Positions 51,649-61,090 are shown, counted from the stretch's first letter. The stretch: 64,000 nucleotides of DNA from JBOFOR01 sp051654865 (GCA_051654865.1 JBOFYV010000013.1:1-64000), one strand, 5' to 3'. Numbers and translations are program-made. Notes: generated from the sequence alone by a model not told the origin.

Positions 51649-52026
51649 ATGAGTCTTAGTTTAGGAAAATCAGTAGCAGTATCAACAAATTCAATAAAAT
51701 CTAATCCAGCAGTACCTATATATAAAGGTGAAGAAACACCAAATAATTTATATGCAATTATATATCATATAGAAATAACATATAACCAAGGATTAGAACA
51801 AAAAACTAAACAATACATAATAATAGATTATAAAGAGTTTGATTTATCTATAGATGAAAAAAATGAATTAATAGAAGTTGCAAAGCAGTATTGTGAGTCT
51901 AATAATATACCAAATGATGAACAATTAGAAATAGCTCTTTTAGATAATGAAGAAGCTGAAAACTTCTTAGAAAAAATATTTAATAATATGAAGGTTATAA
52001 GAGGTCTTATAACTAAAAAGGACTAA
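51649..52026 (+). CDS. Unknown protein (125 residues)
   Basis: I do not recognise this family. The soluble, acidic 125-residue protein has an N-terminal Ser/Lys-rich stretch, a beta-rich centre (LYAIIYHIEITYNQ, then QYIIIDYKEFDL) and helical C-terminal half. No cysteine pair, signal peptide or catalytic motif is seen. It has a good AAAGAGG ribosome binding site and is followed after 5 bases by a second unknown gene, so the two form a small operon with the flavoprotein gene possibly downstream. Codon use and composition match the neighbours. Confidence 0.75.
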   Translation: MSLSLGKSVAVSTNSIKSNPAVPIYKGEETPNNLYAIIYHIEITYNQGLEQKTKQYIIIDYKEFDLSIDEKNELIEVAKQYCESNNIPNDEQLEIALLDNEEAENFLEKIFNNMKVIRGLITKKD

Positions 52027-52031
52027 AACGT

Positions 52032-52346
52032 ATGAATTTAGTGGGATTAGAAAATATAACGCCATATCAAGATGTTTATGAATTTAAATTATATGAATAT
52101 GATTATGGTCAATTAGATTTAAATAATAAAGATTTATTTGTTGGCGATTTAAAAGTTGTTATAAATAGAGTTGAACCTATTTATAAAGATAAAATAGATA
52201 AGCAAATAGAAGTATTAGCTATAATAAAAAATTTAAAAGTAGACAAGACTACTGTACAAGACGAAATAAAAGATTTTATATTAAACGAAATTTATGAAGA
52301 AAATCTAGAAAAAGAGAATATAGATCTTATTTTTATAGAAAGCTAG
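52032..52346 (+). CDS. Unknown protein (104 residues)
   Basis: Small acidic protein of unknown function, five bases after the preceding unknown gene and presumably its partner. It shows alternating strands and helices (YEFKLYEYDYGQLDL, VVINRVEPIY) and ends in a Glu/Asn-rich helix. No membrane segment or recognisable motif. A weak AAAGGAC serves as ribosome binding site, suggesting coupling to the upstream gene. A hairpin overlapping the stop (AAGCTAGG/CCTAGCTT, 52340-52363) with four T residues may terminate transcription. Confidence 0.7.
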   Translation: MNLVGLENITPYQDVYEFKLYEYDYGQLDLNNKDLFVGDLKVVINRVEPIYKDKIDKQIEVLAIIKNLKVDKTTVQDEIKDFILNEIYEENLEKENIDLIFIES

Positions 52347-52364
52347 GTTTAAACCCTAGCTTTT
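52340..52364 (+). terminator. Possible terminator after the unknown gene pair
   Basis: AAGCTAGG/CCTAGCTT stem with TTTAAAC loop, followed by four T residues; it overlaps the stop codon. Confidence 0.6.
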
Positions 52365-52402
52365 GTAATTTAAAAAAATAAATGTATTTAGGAGAAAGCA
52401 AA

Positions 52403-53998
52403 ATGTTAAGAGTATCTAATTTAAAACTAGGCATAGATGATGATATATCACTGATTAAGAACTTAATTATAAAAAAGTTAAAAATTAAAGAAAATGAATT
52501 AATTAAATATAATATTTTTAAAGAGTCTATAGATGCAAGAAAAAGGGGAAGAATAGACTTTGTATATACTGTAGATGTAGAACTTAAAAATGAATCAAAA
52601 ACACTAAAGAATAAAGTTAAAGATGTTGTTCAAGTTAAAGAAATGAATTACATAGGTGTAGAATTAGGAACAGAAAAATTAAATAGTAGACCGGTAATAA
52701 TAGGAAGTGGACCAGCGGGACTATTTGCAGCACTAGTATTAGCTCAAAGAGGATTCAATCCATTATTATTAGAAAGAGGTCTAGATGTAGACACAAGAAG
52801 TAAAGATATTGATGAGTTTTGGAATAATAGAAAATTTAAATCAAACTCGAATGTTCAGTTTGGAGAAGGTGGAGCTGGTACATTTTCTGATGGAAAACTT
52901 ACGACGAGAATAAAAGATATAAGATGCAGAAAAGTTCTAGAAGAGTTAGTAAACTTTGGGGCTCCAGATGAAATATTATACTCGTATAAACCACATGTTG
53001 GTACGGATATTTTAAAAGGTGTGGTAAAAAATATAAGAAATGAAATAATAAGGCTAGGTGGAGAAGTTAGATTTGATGCTAAAGTTACTGACGTATTCAT
53101 AGAAAATAACGCTATAAAATCAATAAAGATAAACGATAATGAAATAATTGATTCAGAGGTGGCTATACTAGCGATAGGTCATAGTGCTAGAGATACATAC
53201 AAGATGCTTCATAAAAGAGGTGTTAGAATCATTCAAAAACCTTTTGCTATAGGTGCTAGAATAGAACATCCACAAGAGTTAATAAATAAATCTCAATATA
53301 AAGAGTTTTATGATCATCCTAGGTTAGGAGCAGCAGATTATAGATTAATTCAACATACTTCTAATGCTAGAACTGCTTATACATTCTGTATGTGTCCAGG
53401 AGGAAGTGTAATAGCATCTGCATCAAATGAATTTGAAGTTGTTACAAATGGTATGAGTGAGCATGCAAGAGATAAAGCTAACGCAAATAGTGCATTTTTA
53501 GTAAATGTATTACCTGAAGATTTTGGAAGTGAAGATCCATTAGCAGGTGTATATTTCCAAGAAAAATATGAAAGACTAGCATATGAACTAGGTGGTAAAA
53601 ACTACAATGCACCAATACAATTAGTTGGAGATTTTCTAAATGATAAAGTATCAACAAGTTTAGGAAATGTAGATCCTTCATATAAACCAGGATATGAATT
53701 TGTTGATTTAAGAGAATGCTTACCGGAGTTTGTTACATCTACTATGAAAGAAGCTTTAGTGTCATTAGACAATAAACTAGAAGGTTTTGCTATGCACGAT
53801 GCAATACTAACTGGAGTTGAAACTAGATCTTCAGCGCCAATAAGAATTATGAGGGATGAAGAAACATTACAGTCTTCTAATACTAAGAATTTATATCCTT
53901 GTGGTGAAGGTGCAGGTTATGCAGGAGGAATAGTTACAGCAGCAGTTGACGGAATAAAATGTGCAGAAAAGATAATACAAAGTTACTCAAATAAATAA
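52403..53998 (+). CDS. FAD-dependent dehydrogenase (COG2509-like)
   Basis: A 531-residue flavoprotein. I start at the ATG at 52403, after AGGAGAAAG; an upstream ATG at 52382 lies before that site. The FAD-binding GSGPAGLFAALVLAQRG is at about residues 96-112, preceded by an N-terminal domain of about 90 residues (LRVSNLKLGIDDD) characteristic of this family. Further motifs are FGEGGAGTFSDGKL, AIGHSARDT and the C-terminal CGEGAGYAGGIVTAAVDG closing the FAD site. The substrate is unknown; relatives are annotated only as uncharacterised FAD-dependent dehydrogenases. Confidence 0.9.
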   Translation: MLRVSNLKLGIDDDISLIKNLIIKKLKIKENELIKYNIFKESIDARKRGRIDFVYTVDVELKNESKTLKNKVKDVVQVKEMNYIGVELGTEKLNSRPVIIGSGPAGLFAALVLAQRGFNPLLLERGLDVDTRSKDIDEFWNNRKFKSNSNVQFGEGGAGTFSDGKLTTRIKDIRCRKVLEELVNFGAPDEILYSYKPHVGTDILKGVVKNIRNEIIRLGGEVRFDAKVTDVFIENNAIKSIKINDNEIIDSEVAILAIGHSARDTYKMLHKRGVRIIQKPFAIGARIEHPQELINKSQYKEFYDHPRLGAADYRLIQHTSNARTAYTFCMCPGGSVIASASNEFEVVTNGMSEHARDKANANSAFLVNVLPEDFGSEDPLAGVYFQEKYERLAYELGGKNYNAPIQLVGDFLNDKVSTSLGNVDPSYKPGYEFVDLRECLPEFVTSTMKEALVSLDNKLEGFAMHDAILTGVETRSSAPIRIMRDEETLQSSNTKNLYPCGEGAGYAGGIVTAAVDGIKCAEKIIQSYSNK

Positions 53999-54140
53999 AC
54001 TTAACGTAAATTTAACAAAAAGTTAATATTTTTATAATATTTAATTCGATTTTAATATTGGTATTTTTGCAAAATATGATAAAATACAAGAGGTGTGAAT
54101 TTTATTTTAATTTAAAATTGTCTCAAGGAGGATAAGAAAG

Positions 54141-55760
54141 TTGGATATTATTATAAATCTAATGGGTGGTTTAGGTTTATTCTTGTATGGTATGAACCTT
54201 ATGGGAGATGGACTTCAAAAATCTGCAGGACCTAAACTTAAAAGAATAATAGAATTACTTACAAGTAACTTAATAATGGGAGTTCTAGTAGGTACGGTTG
54301 TTACAGCTATTATACAAAGTTCAAGTGCAACAACAGTTATGGTTGTTGGTTTCGTAAATGCAGGAATAATGAGTTTAACTCAAGCTATAGGAGTCATAAT
54401 GGGAGCTAATATAGGTACTACAGTTACTGCACAATTAGTATCTCTAGATATAAATTGGTTAGCACCTATAGCATTAGGTATAGGTATAATTATATACTTA
54501 TTTGGAAACAAACCTAAGCATAAACATTTGGCTGAAATACTTTTAGGATTTGGTATATTATTTATTGGTATGGACTTTATGAAGGGCGCGGTTGAGCCAT
54601 TAAAAGAATATCAAGGATTTACTGACTTATTACTTACATTTGGAAAGTATCCAATACTAGGATTACTTTTAGGATTTGGTATAACAGCAATAGTACAAAG
54701 TTCAAGTGCTTCAATGGGTATGTTAGTTGCATTAGCGGCTGAAGGATTAATACCTCTAAGTGCTGCATTGCCAATATTATATGGACAAAATATAGGTACA
54801 TGTGTAACTTCTTTAATATCAAGTGTTGGAGCGAGTATAAATGCTAGAAGAGCAGCTATGATGCATTTAATATTTAATGTTTTAGGAACTGCTATATTCT
54901 TAATATTCCTTAGCAGACCAGTAGCGTCTTTAGTTACTATGATAAACCCTGGAAATGTAGCGAGACAATTAGCAAATACTCATACTTTATTCAATATAGT
55001 ATCAGTATTAATGTTACTTCCTTTCACTAAATATATAATAAAGTTAGCAGTAAAGTTTGTTCCAGAAGGGAATGGACAAGATGACTCTAAGGCTACTAAA
55101 TATATAGATGATAGAATGATAGAAACACCATTAGTGGCATTAGCAAATACAGTAAAAGAAACGCTAAGAATGGGTGAAAAATCAAGAGATAGCTTAATTT
55201 ATGCTATGGAAGGTTTATTAGAAAAATCTAATGAAAAGATAGAAAAGACATTCAAAATAGAGCGAAAAATAAATGAATTACAACGATTAATACTGAATTA
55301 CTTACTAAAATTATCGAAGGCTTCTTTAGGAGAAACATCAAGAGAAACACTAGATGCATTATTTAATACAGTTAATGATATAGAAAGAATTGGAGACCAT
55401 TCAGAAAATATAGCTGAATTATCTCAACTTGCAATGGAAACAGGAGTTTCATTCTCAGATAATGGAAGAGAAGAATTAAAGGATATGTACAATAAAGTTT
55501 TAGGAGCGTATACATATGCACTTAAAGCAATGGAAAATACAGATATAGAGTTAGCATACAAAGTAATAAAAATAGAAGAACAAGTAGATATTATGGAAAA
55601 ATCATGCAGAGCAAATCATATGCATAGATTAAATAATAATATGTGTAGCATAGATAATGGAGTTATTTATTTAGATATAGTAAGTAACCTAGAAAGAATA
55701 TCTGACCACGCTGTTAATATAGCTCAGCAGGTTATTGCAAGTAAAACTATCAATGAATAA
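54141..55760 (+). CDS. Na+/phosphate cotransporter with PhoU-like C-terminal domain
   Basis: A 539-residue membrane transporter of the NptA/YjbB family. The start is a TTG nine bases after AAGGAGG. Two inverted Na/Pi repeats each carry the QSSSA signature (IIQSSSATTVMVVG near 55; VQSSSASMGMLVA near 185), with GANIGTT and GQNIGTC after them. Residues about 340-535 form a PhoU-like helical domain (NDIERIGDHSENIAEL; SNLERISDHAVNIAQ). Phosphate is the expected substrate. It is monocistronic, with a terminator after it. Confidence 0.92.
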   Translation: MDIIINLMGGLGLFLYGMNLMGDGLQKSAGPKLKRIIELLTSNLIMGVLVGTVVTAIIQSSSATTVMVVGFVNAGIMSLTQAIGVIMGANIGTTVTAQLVSLDINWLAPIALGIGIIIYLFGNKPKHKHLAEILLGFGILFIGMDFMKGAVEPLKEYQGFTDLLLTFGKYPILGLLLGFGITAIVQSSSASMGMLVALAAEGLIPLSAALPILYGQNIGTCVTSLISSVGASINARRAAMMHLIFNVLGTAIFLIFLSRPVASLVTMINPGNVARQLANTHTLFNIVSVLMLLPFTKYIIKLAVKFVPEGNGQDDSKATKYIDDRMIETPLVALANTVKETLRMGEKSRDSLIYAMEGLLEKSNEKIEKTFKIERKINELQRLILNYLLKLSKASLGETSRETLDALFNTVNDIERIGDHSENIAELSQLAMETGVSFSDNGREELKDMYNKVLGAYTYALKAMENTDIELAYKVIKIEEQVDIMEKSCRANHMHRLNNNMCSIDNGVIYLDIVSNLERISDHAVNIAQQVIASKTINE

Positions 55761-55765
55761 TAGAT

Positions 55766-55797
55766 AAAAGTTACCTTATTAAAGGTAACTTTTTTTA
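55766..55797 (+). terminator. Intrinsic terminator of the Na/Pi transporter gene
   Basis: The stem AAAAGTTACCTT/AAGGTAACTTTT is followed by a T run. Confidence 0.87.
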
Positions 55798-55908
55798 TTT
55801 AATCAAAATATAAAAATGCTACTTGTTAAAAAATTAATTTTATTATTAATTAATATGGTATTTTATGCTATAATTTCAAGTAGATTAAATAAGAAAAGAG
55901 GTAAAGTT

Positions 55909-57255
55909 ATGGGAAAAATAAAATTCGATTATAGTAAGGCTATAGGATTTTTAAGTCAACATGAACTAGATAGTATGCAATCATTTGTTGATGCAGCTCA
56001 CAATATGGTTCATGAAAAAACTGGACTAGGTAATGACTTTTTAGGTTGGGTTGAACTACCAAATAATTATGATAAAGAAGAATTTGATAGAATAAAAAAA
56101 GCTGCTGAAAAGATAAAATCGGATTCAGATGTACTATTAGTTATCGGAATAGGTGGATCTTACCTAGGGGCAAGAGCTGCTATAGAAATGGCAAGCCACT
56201 CTTTTAGAAACAATTTAACAAAAGAAGATAGAAAAGCACCAGAAGTATATTTCGTTGGACAAAACATAAGCTCAACATATATGATGGATTTATTAGATGT
56301 AATAAAGAATAAAGATGTATCTATAAATGTTATATCAAAATCAGGAACAACTACAGAACCTGCAATAGCATTTAGAATATTTAAAGATTATTTAGAAAAG
56401 AAATATGGAAAAGAAGAAGCAAGCAAAAGAATATACGCAACTACAGATGCATCAAAAGGGGCTCTTAGAAAGTTAGCAGATGAAGAAGGATATGAAACAT
56501 TCATAATACCTGATGATGTAGGAGGTCGTTTCTCTGTATTAACACCTGTAGGATTATTACCGATAGCATGTGCAGGGTTAGATATAGATTCGATGATGAA
56601 AGGTGCTCAAAATGCTTGTGAAGAGCTTAGAACATCAGACTTAAAAACAAATGAAAGTTATCAATATGCAGTAGCAAGAAATGTTTTACATAGAAAAGGT
56701 AAAGATATAGAGTTATTAGTAAATTACGAACCACAATTACATTATGTATCTGAGTGGTGGAAACAATTATTTGGAGAGAGTGAAGGGAAAGATAATAAAG
56801 GGATATTCCCAGCTGCAGTTGATTTCTCTACTGATTTACATTCAATGGGTCAATATATACAAGAAGGAAAAAGAATATTATTTGAGACAGTACTTAATGT
56901 AGAGAATGCAAGAAGACACGTGACTATAGAAGAAGCAGATGTAGATTTAGATGGATTAAACTACTTAGCAGGTAAAACTGTAGATTTCGTAAATCAAAAA
57001 GCATTCCAAGGAACATTACTTGCTCATACAGATGGACAAGTTCCAAACTTATTAATAACAATACCACAATTAGATGAGTATAACTTTGGATACTTAGTAT
57101 ACTTCTTCGAAAAGGCTTGTGCAATAAGTGGATATTTATTAGGAGTAAATCCATTTGATCAACCAGGAGTTGAAGCATATAAAAAGAACATGTTTGCATT
57201 ATTAGGTAAACCAGGATTTGAAAAAGAAAGAGAAGAATTAGAAAAAAGACTTTAA
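55909..57255 (+). CDS. pgi: Glucose-6-phosphate isomerase
   Basis: Interconverts glucose-6-phosphate and fructose-6-phosphate. I start at the ATG at 55909 (MGKIKFDYS) with AAAAGAGGT upstream, giving the usual 448 residues; a longer reading from 55816 would include the promoter (TGC-TATAAT at 55866-55874). Motifs are GIGGSYLGARA, SKSGTTTEPA, DDVGGRFSVLTPVG (PGI signature 1) and the C-terminal FDQPGVEAYK with its catalytic Lys. A strong terminator follows. Confidence 0.96.
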   Translation: MGKIKFDYSKAIGFLSQHELDSMQSFVDAAHNMVHEKTGLGNDFLGWVELPNNYDKEEFDRIKKAAEKIKSDSDVLLVIGIGGSYLGARAAIEMASHSFRNNLTKEDRKAPEVYFVGQNISSTYMMDLLDVIKNKDVSINVISKSGTTTEPAIAFRIFKDYLEKKYGKEEASKRIYATTDASKGALRKLADEEGYETFIIPDDVGGRFSVLTPVGLLPIACAGLDIDSMMKGAQNACEELRTSDLKTNESYQYAVARNVLHRKGKDIELLVNYEPQLHYVSEWWKQLFGESEGKDNKGIFPAAVDFSTDLHSMGQYIQEGKRILFETVLNVENARRHVTIEEADVDLDGLNYLAGKTVDFVNQKAFQGTLLAHTDGQVPNLLITIPQLDEYNFGYLVYFFEKACAISGYLLGVNPFDQPGVEAYKKNMFALLGKPGFEKEREELEKRL

Positions 57256-57290
57256 GAATTAAGGTTTAGTTAAGAATAGAATAGTATAAT

Positions 57291-57336
57291 GAAATCATCA
57301 TTAAGATAATTATTATCTTAATGATGATTTCTTTTT
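57291..57336 (+). terminator. Intrinsic terminator of pgi
   Basis: A nearly perfect 20-bp inverted repeat, GAAATCATCATTAAGATAAT and its complement, is followed by TTTTT. Confidence 0.9.
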
Positions 57337-57436
57337 ATATATTAATTATGTTTAAGTTATTAAAACATAATTAATGGAGACAATAAATAATAAAATTATT
57401 TTAAAGATTTAGTGAATAACATTAGGAGGGATTGGT

Positions 57437-58516
57437 ATGTCGGGTAAAAGAAGTATAGGATTAATAGTAATTATATGTATAATTACTAGTGTTTTGAGTA
57501 GTTCATTAACAATAGTATTAATGAAGGATAGAATAGGTAACAATGCATCGAAAGATAATAAATCAGAAATCGTAGTTAAGGATGAAGGAAAAAGCCAGAA
57601 TATATATCATGCAGTCTCAGATAAAGCAATGCCTTCGGTAGTAGGTATAACAACTACTACGGTACAAAACAATATATTTGCAATACCTACTCAATCACAA
57701 GGTGTTGGTACAGGGTTTATAGTAGATGCTAATGGATACATACTTACAAACTCACACGTTGTGTCAGATGGTCAAGCATCAGAAGTAAATGTATTATTTA
57801 ATGATGGTTCAACAACTAATGGTAAAGTAATATGGTATGATGCTCAATTAGATTTAGCTATGGTTAAGGTTGACAAACAAGGATTACAACCAGCTGAACT
57901 AGGAGACAGTGATAAAGTTAGAACTGGTGATATAGCTATAGCTATAGGGAATCCATTAGGTCTAGAATTTGAAAAAAGTGTAACTCAAGGTATAATAAGT
58001 GGGTTAGGTAGAACTATCCAAACTGAAAAGGCTAATATGACTGGTCTTATGCAAACAGATGCTAGCATAAACCCAGGTAATAGTGGAGGACCATTATTAA
58101 ATGAAAAGGGCCAAGTAATAGGTATAAATACAGCTAAAGCTTCTCAAGCAGAAGGATTAGGGTTTGCAATACCTATAAACACAGCAAAAGCGATAGTTGA
58201 AGAAGTAATAAAAACAGGTACATTTGAGAAGGTAGCTCTAGGAGTAAAAATAATAGAGCTAGCAACATTTGAATCATCAACAGGAACTGATTTAGAAGCG
58301 GAATATGGTGTATATATAGCAGAAGTAATAGCAGATACACCTGCACAAAAGGCAGGCATTCAAGCTGGTGATGTTATAGTAAAAGTTGGGGATGCTAAAA
58401 TATCTACTACATCAGATTTAAATAAAGAGTTATATAAGTACTCAAAAGGAAGCCAAGCAAAAGTAACAGTTAATAGAGGCGGAAAAGAAGTTGCAATAGA
58501 TGTAACATTTAAATAA
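57437..58516 (+). CDS. HtrA/DegP-type serine protease
   Basis: Membrane-anchored protease that degrades misfolded proteins outside the membrane. The 359-residue protein has an uncleaved signal-anchor (LIVIICIITSVLSSSLTIVL), a trypsin-like domain with the catalytic triad His107 (NSHVV), Asp139 (LDLAMVKV) and Ser216 (NPGNSGGPL), and one C-terminal PDZ domain (about 265-355, AGIQAGDVIVKVG). One PDZ and one membrane helix are the normal HtrA layout in Firmicutes. The ribosome binding site is AGGAGGG. It converges with feoB at a shared terminator. Confidence 0.94.
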   Translation: MSGKRSIGLIVIICIITSVLSSSLTIVLMKDRIGNNASKDNKSEIVVKDEGKSQNIYHAVSDKAMPSVVGITTTTVQNNIFAIPTQSQGVGTGFIVDANGYILTNSHVVSDGQASEVNVLFNDGSTTNGKVIWYDAQLDLAMVKVDKQGLQPAELGDSDKVRTGDIAIAIGNPLGLEFEKSVTQGIISGLGRTIQTEKANMTGLMQTDASINPGNSGGPLLNEKGQVIGINTAKASQAEGLGFAIPINTAKAIVEEVIKTGTFEKVALGVKIIELATFESSTGTDLEAEYGVYIAEVIADTPAQKAGIQAGDVIVKVGDAKISTTSDLNKELYKYSKGSQAKVTVNRGGKEVAIDVTFK

Positions 58517-58529
58517 AAGTAAAATATAT

Positions 58530-58565
58530 AAAAAATGAACTCTAATAATTAGAGTTCATTTTTTA
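58530..58565. terminator. Bidirectional terminator between htrA and feoB
   Basis: AAAAAATGAACTCTAAT and ATTAGAGTTCATTTTTT form a symmetric hairpin with A runs on one side and T runs on the other, serving both converging genes. Confidence 0.88.
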
Positions 58566-58570
58566 TATAT

Positions 58571-60511
58571 TTAGTTTGTAGACTTTTCTGCTTGAAATTC
58601 AACAGAACAAGATGACTGGCTTGGACATCCAGAACATCCTCCACAACATGAATTTGAAGATTTATTAGTTAATTTTTTTAATATTATTATTAAAGCACTA
58701 GCTATTATTATTCCTGCAACCATAATTTCAATAATTGACCCTGAAGAACCAGGAACAAAGATTGCATTTCCTATAACATTAACTAAAAATGCAGCTATCC
58801 AAGCAAGTAAGAATTGATACACAAAAGATATAATCATCATTTTATTTCCATATTCTTTTCTCATAGTAGCAAGAGCTGCAAAACATGGAGTATATAACGC
58901 TGAGAATATTAAGAATGCATATGCACTAACTGCAGTAAATACTGTAGGTAAAACTGTATTTAAATCACCGTAAAGTACATTCATAGTATTAACAACAACT
59001 TCTTTAGCTCCAAGTCCTGATATTATAGCCACAGAAGCTCTCCAATCACCAAATCCTAAAGGAGCAAATATAGGAGCTATTAATTTTCCTAAATAAGCAA
59101 GGAAACTATCATTCATATTTTCTGTAAATCCGTTAAAGTTGAATGAAGATAATAACCATAAAGCAACTGACATTGCGAACATAACAGTAATAACTCTTAC
59201 CAAGAAACCTTTAGATTTATTCCAAGTATTTTTTAATAATGCCTCTAATGTTGGAAGCTTGTACTCTGGAAGCTCTAATATAAAAGGTTCTAATTCAGAC
59301 TTAAACTTTGTTTTATTTAAAACCAGTGCAACTAGTATAGCGAATACTATTCCTGCTAAGTAAAGAGAAGTAGTAACTACCGCAGCATTATTAGGGAAGA
59401 ATATAGCTATAAATAAAGCATATATAGGTAACCTAGCACCACAAGTCATAAGAGGAGCTATAAGTGCTGTTATTTTTCTATCCTTTTCACTTTCTAAAGT
59501 TCTAGTAGCCATTATAGCTGGAGAAGAACATCCTAACCCCATAACCATAGGTATGAATGCCTTACCAGATAGTCCAACTTTTCTCATAGTTCTATCCATT
59601 AAAAATGCTGTTCTAGACATATATCCACTATCTTCAAATACTGATATTCCTAAGAATAATGTAAATATTAGAGGGAAGAAAGGTAGTGTACCACCAACAC
59701 CTCCAACAATACCATCAATGATTAAAGATCTAAACCAAGTGCTTGAATTAGCAAGCATAGCATCAAGTGGAGTGGCTATATAAGTTTCAACAATAGTTGC
59801 TAACCCTTCTTGTAAAGGTCCACCAACCCAATCAAATGTAAATTTAAATAGCAATAATAGTGCAGCTATAAAAATTGGATAAGCTAGAATTGGATTTAAT
59901 ACAACATCATCAATTCTATCACTAATTGATTTTTTATTTCCTGAATTTGAATAAGTACATTTAGAAAGTATTGCTTCTAATTTTTTATATGTTTCTGTTT
60001 CTGAACCGAAATCAGTATTATATTTAACGTTACTATTTGTTTCATTTCTTATAGCAGAAGATATTGTATCTACACCGCTTTTCTTTTTTGCGATAATTGG
60101 TATAACTGTAAGGTTAAGTTCTTTGCTTAACTTATTCATATCTATATTTATACCTTTAGATTCAGCTATATCAATCATATTAACTAAAAGAATTATAGGC
60201 TTATTAAACGCCATTAATTGAGTTGTTAAGTAAAGATTTCTAGATAGATTTGATGCATCTAAAACATTTACTATAACATCAACCTCACCATTTTCTAAAA
60301 AGTTTTTAGCTACTTTCTCTTCGTTAGAGAATGTGTCCATAGCATATATTCCTGGTAAATCTATTATTTTTATATCTTTATCTAAGATACCTTCTTTTTT
60401 ATCTATAGTAACACCTGGCCAGTTACCTACGTACTGATTTGAACCTGTTAGCAAGTTAAATACAGTAGTTTTACCAACATTAGGGTTACCTAGTAAAGCT
60501 ACATTAATCAT
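58571..60511 (-). CDS. feoB: Ferrous iron transporter FeoB
   Basis: GTP-dependent Fe2+ uptake protein in the membrane (646 residues). The N-terminal G domain has G1 GNPNVGKTT (residues 8-16), G3 DLPG and G4 NMID, followed by a helical GDI-like spacer, Gate motifs (MGLGCSSPAIMATRTL; CGARLPIYALF) and about ten membrane helices. The C-terminus ends in a Cys-rich tail (CCGGCSGCPSQSSC) that could bind iron or other metal; there is no separate feoC. It starts 11 bases after feoA in the same transcript. Confidence 0.96.
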   Translation of the reverse strand: MINVALLGNPNVGKTTVFNLLTGSNQYVGNWPGVTIDKKEGILDKDIKIIDLPGIYAMDTFSNEEKVAKNFLENGEVDVIVNVLDASNLSRNLYLTTQLMAFNKPIILLVNMIDIAESKGINIDMNKLSKELNLTVIPIIAKKKSGVDTISSAIRNETNSNVKYNTDFGSETETYKKLEAILSKCTYSNSGNKKSISDRIDDVVLNPILAYPIFIAALLLLFKFTFDWVGGPLQEGLATIVETYIATPLDAMLANSSTWFRSLIIDGIVGGVGGTLPFFPLIFTLFLGISVFEDSGYMSRTAFLMDRTMRKVGLSGKAFIPMVMGLGCSSPAIMATRTLESEKDRKITALIAPLMTCGARLPIYALFIAIFFPNNAAVVTTSLYLAGIVFAILVALVLNKTKFKSELEPFILELPEYKLPTLEALLKNTWNKSKGFLVRVITVMFAMSVALWLLSSFNFNGFTENMNDSFLAYLGKLIAPIFAPLGFGDWRASVAIISGLGAKEVVVNTMNVLYGDLNTVLPTVFTAVSAYAFLIFSALYTPCFAALATMRKEYGNKMMIISFVYQFLLAWIAAFLVNVIGNAIFVPGSSGSIIEIMVAGIIIASALIIILKKLTNKSSNSCCGGCSGCPSQSSCSVEFQAEKSTN

Positions 60512-60522
60512 GTTAACTCTCC

Positions 60523-60744
60523 TTATTTTAATGAAATATTTTTAGCATCAGACTTTCTAAGTGCTAAATCAAAACCTCTAAATCTAATTACAATAGGATC
60601 TCCAAAAGGAGCTACTTTTTTTACTTCTACCTCAGTATCACTTATACATCCTAAAGCAAGTAATCTTTTTGCTAATCTTGAATTTCCATCTATATTATCA
60701 ACGATGCCGCTTTGACCGACTTTTAAATCGTAAACTGTCATCAT
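60523..60744 (-). CDS. feoA: Ferrous iron transport protein FeoA
   Basis: A 73-residue SH3-like cytosolic partner of FeoB (LKVGQSGIVDNIDG, LLALGCISDTEVEVKKVAPFGDPI). It is first in the feoAB operon with AGGAGGTG as ribosome binding site. It is directly downstream of a Fur box and a strong promoter. Confidence 0.95.
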   Translation of the reverse strand: MMTVYDLKVGQSGIVDNIDGNSRLAKRLLALGCISDTEVEVKKVAPFGDPIVIRFRGFDLALRKSDAKNISLK

Positions 60745-60757
60745 TTACACCTCCTAA

Positions 60758-60772
60758 TGATATTCATTATCA
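60758..60772 (-). promoter_or_regulatory. Fur box of feoAB
   Basis: TGATATTCATTATCA matches the 7-1-7 Fur inverted repeat TGATAATnATTATCA at all but one informative position. It lies at the predicted transcription start, just after the -10 element, where Fur-Fe2+ would block transcription. Confidence 0.78.
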
Positions 60773-60777
60773 ATAAA

Positions 60778-60806
60778 AGTGTATCACGATTGAGAGTTAA
60801 TGTCAA
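60778..60806 (-). promoter_or_regulatory. feoAB promoter
   Basis: On the minus strand, TTGACA (60806-60801) is followed after 17 bases by TACACT (60783-60778). Confidence 0.75.
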
Positions 60807-60859
60807 CTAAGAGGTAATGTTTATTACATCTATATATATAAATTTAAACCCAACTCGTA

Positions 60860-60889
60860 TTGACATAATATGTAAAAGTTTGTTATTAT
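60860..60889 (+). promoter_or_regulatory. Putative promoter of the Spo0E-like gene
   Basis: TTGACA (60860-60865), 18 bases, then TATTAT (60884-60889), 38 bases before the start codon. Confidence 0.55.
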
Positions 60890-60927
60890 ATATACAAATA
60901 TATAATTTAATGACCGTGGTGATACTT

Positions 60928-61089
60928 ATGGCTTATAATGACGTAGAAGTTCTAAAGAAAGAAATTGAAGTATTGAGAGATGAAATCAACACATATATAG
61001 AATATCCAGATATATTCAGAGATGAGCTTGTTGAAGCAAGTAGCAAGATAGACTTACTAATAAATAAATATATAGATTTACTTAAATAA
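60928..61089 (+). CDS. Spo0E-like sporulation regulatory protein
   Basis: A 53-residue two-helix protein like the Spo0E family of aspartyl-phosphate phosphatases that dephosphorylate Spo0A. Helix 1 holds VLRDEINTYIE and helix 2 the signature region ELVEASSKIDLLINKYID, corresponding to the SQELD motif (here SSKID, so the canonical Gln and Glu are replaced while the key Asp is kept). I start at the ATG at 60928, with GTGGTGAT upstream; a reading from 60817 would include the promoter. A terminator follows directly. Confidence 0.75.
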   Translation: MAYNDVEVLKKEIEVLRDEINTYIEYPDIFRDELVEASSKIDLLINKYIDLLK

Positions 61090-61090
61090 T

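Noticed and set aside
52855..53100. Minus-strand open frame inside the FAD dehydrogenase gene
   Set aside because: Antisense shadow of conserved FGEGGAGTFSDGKL-encoding sequence; no independent start signals.
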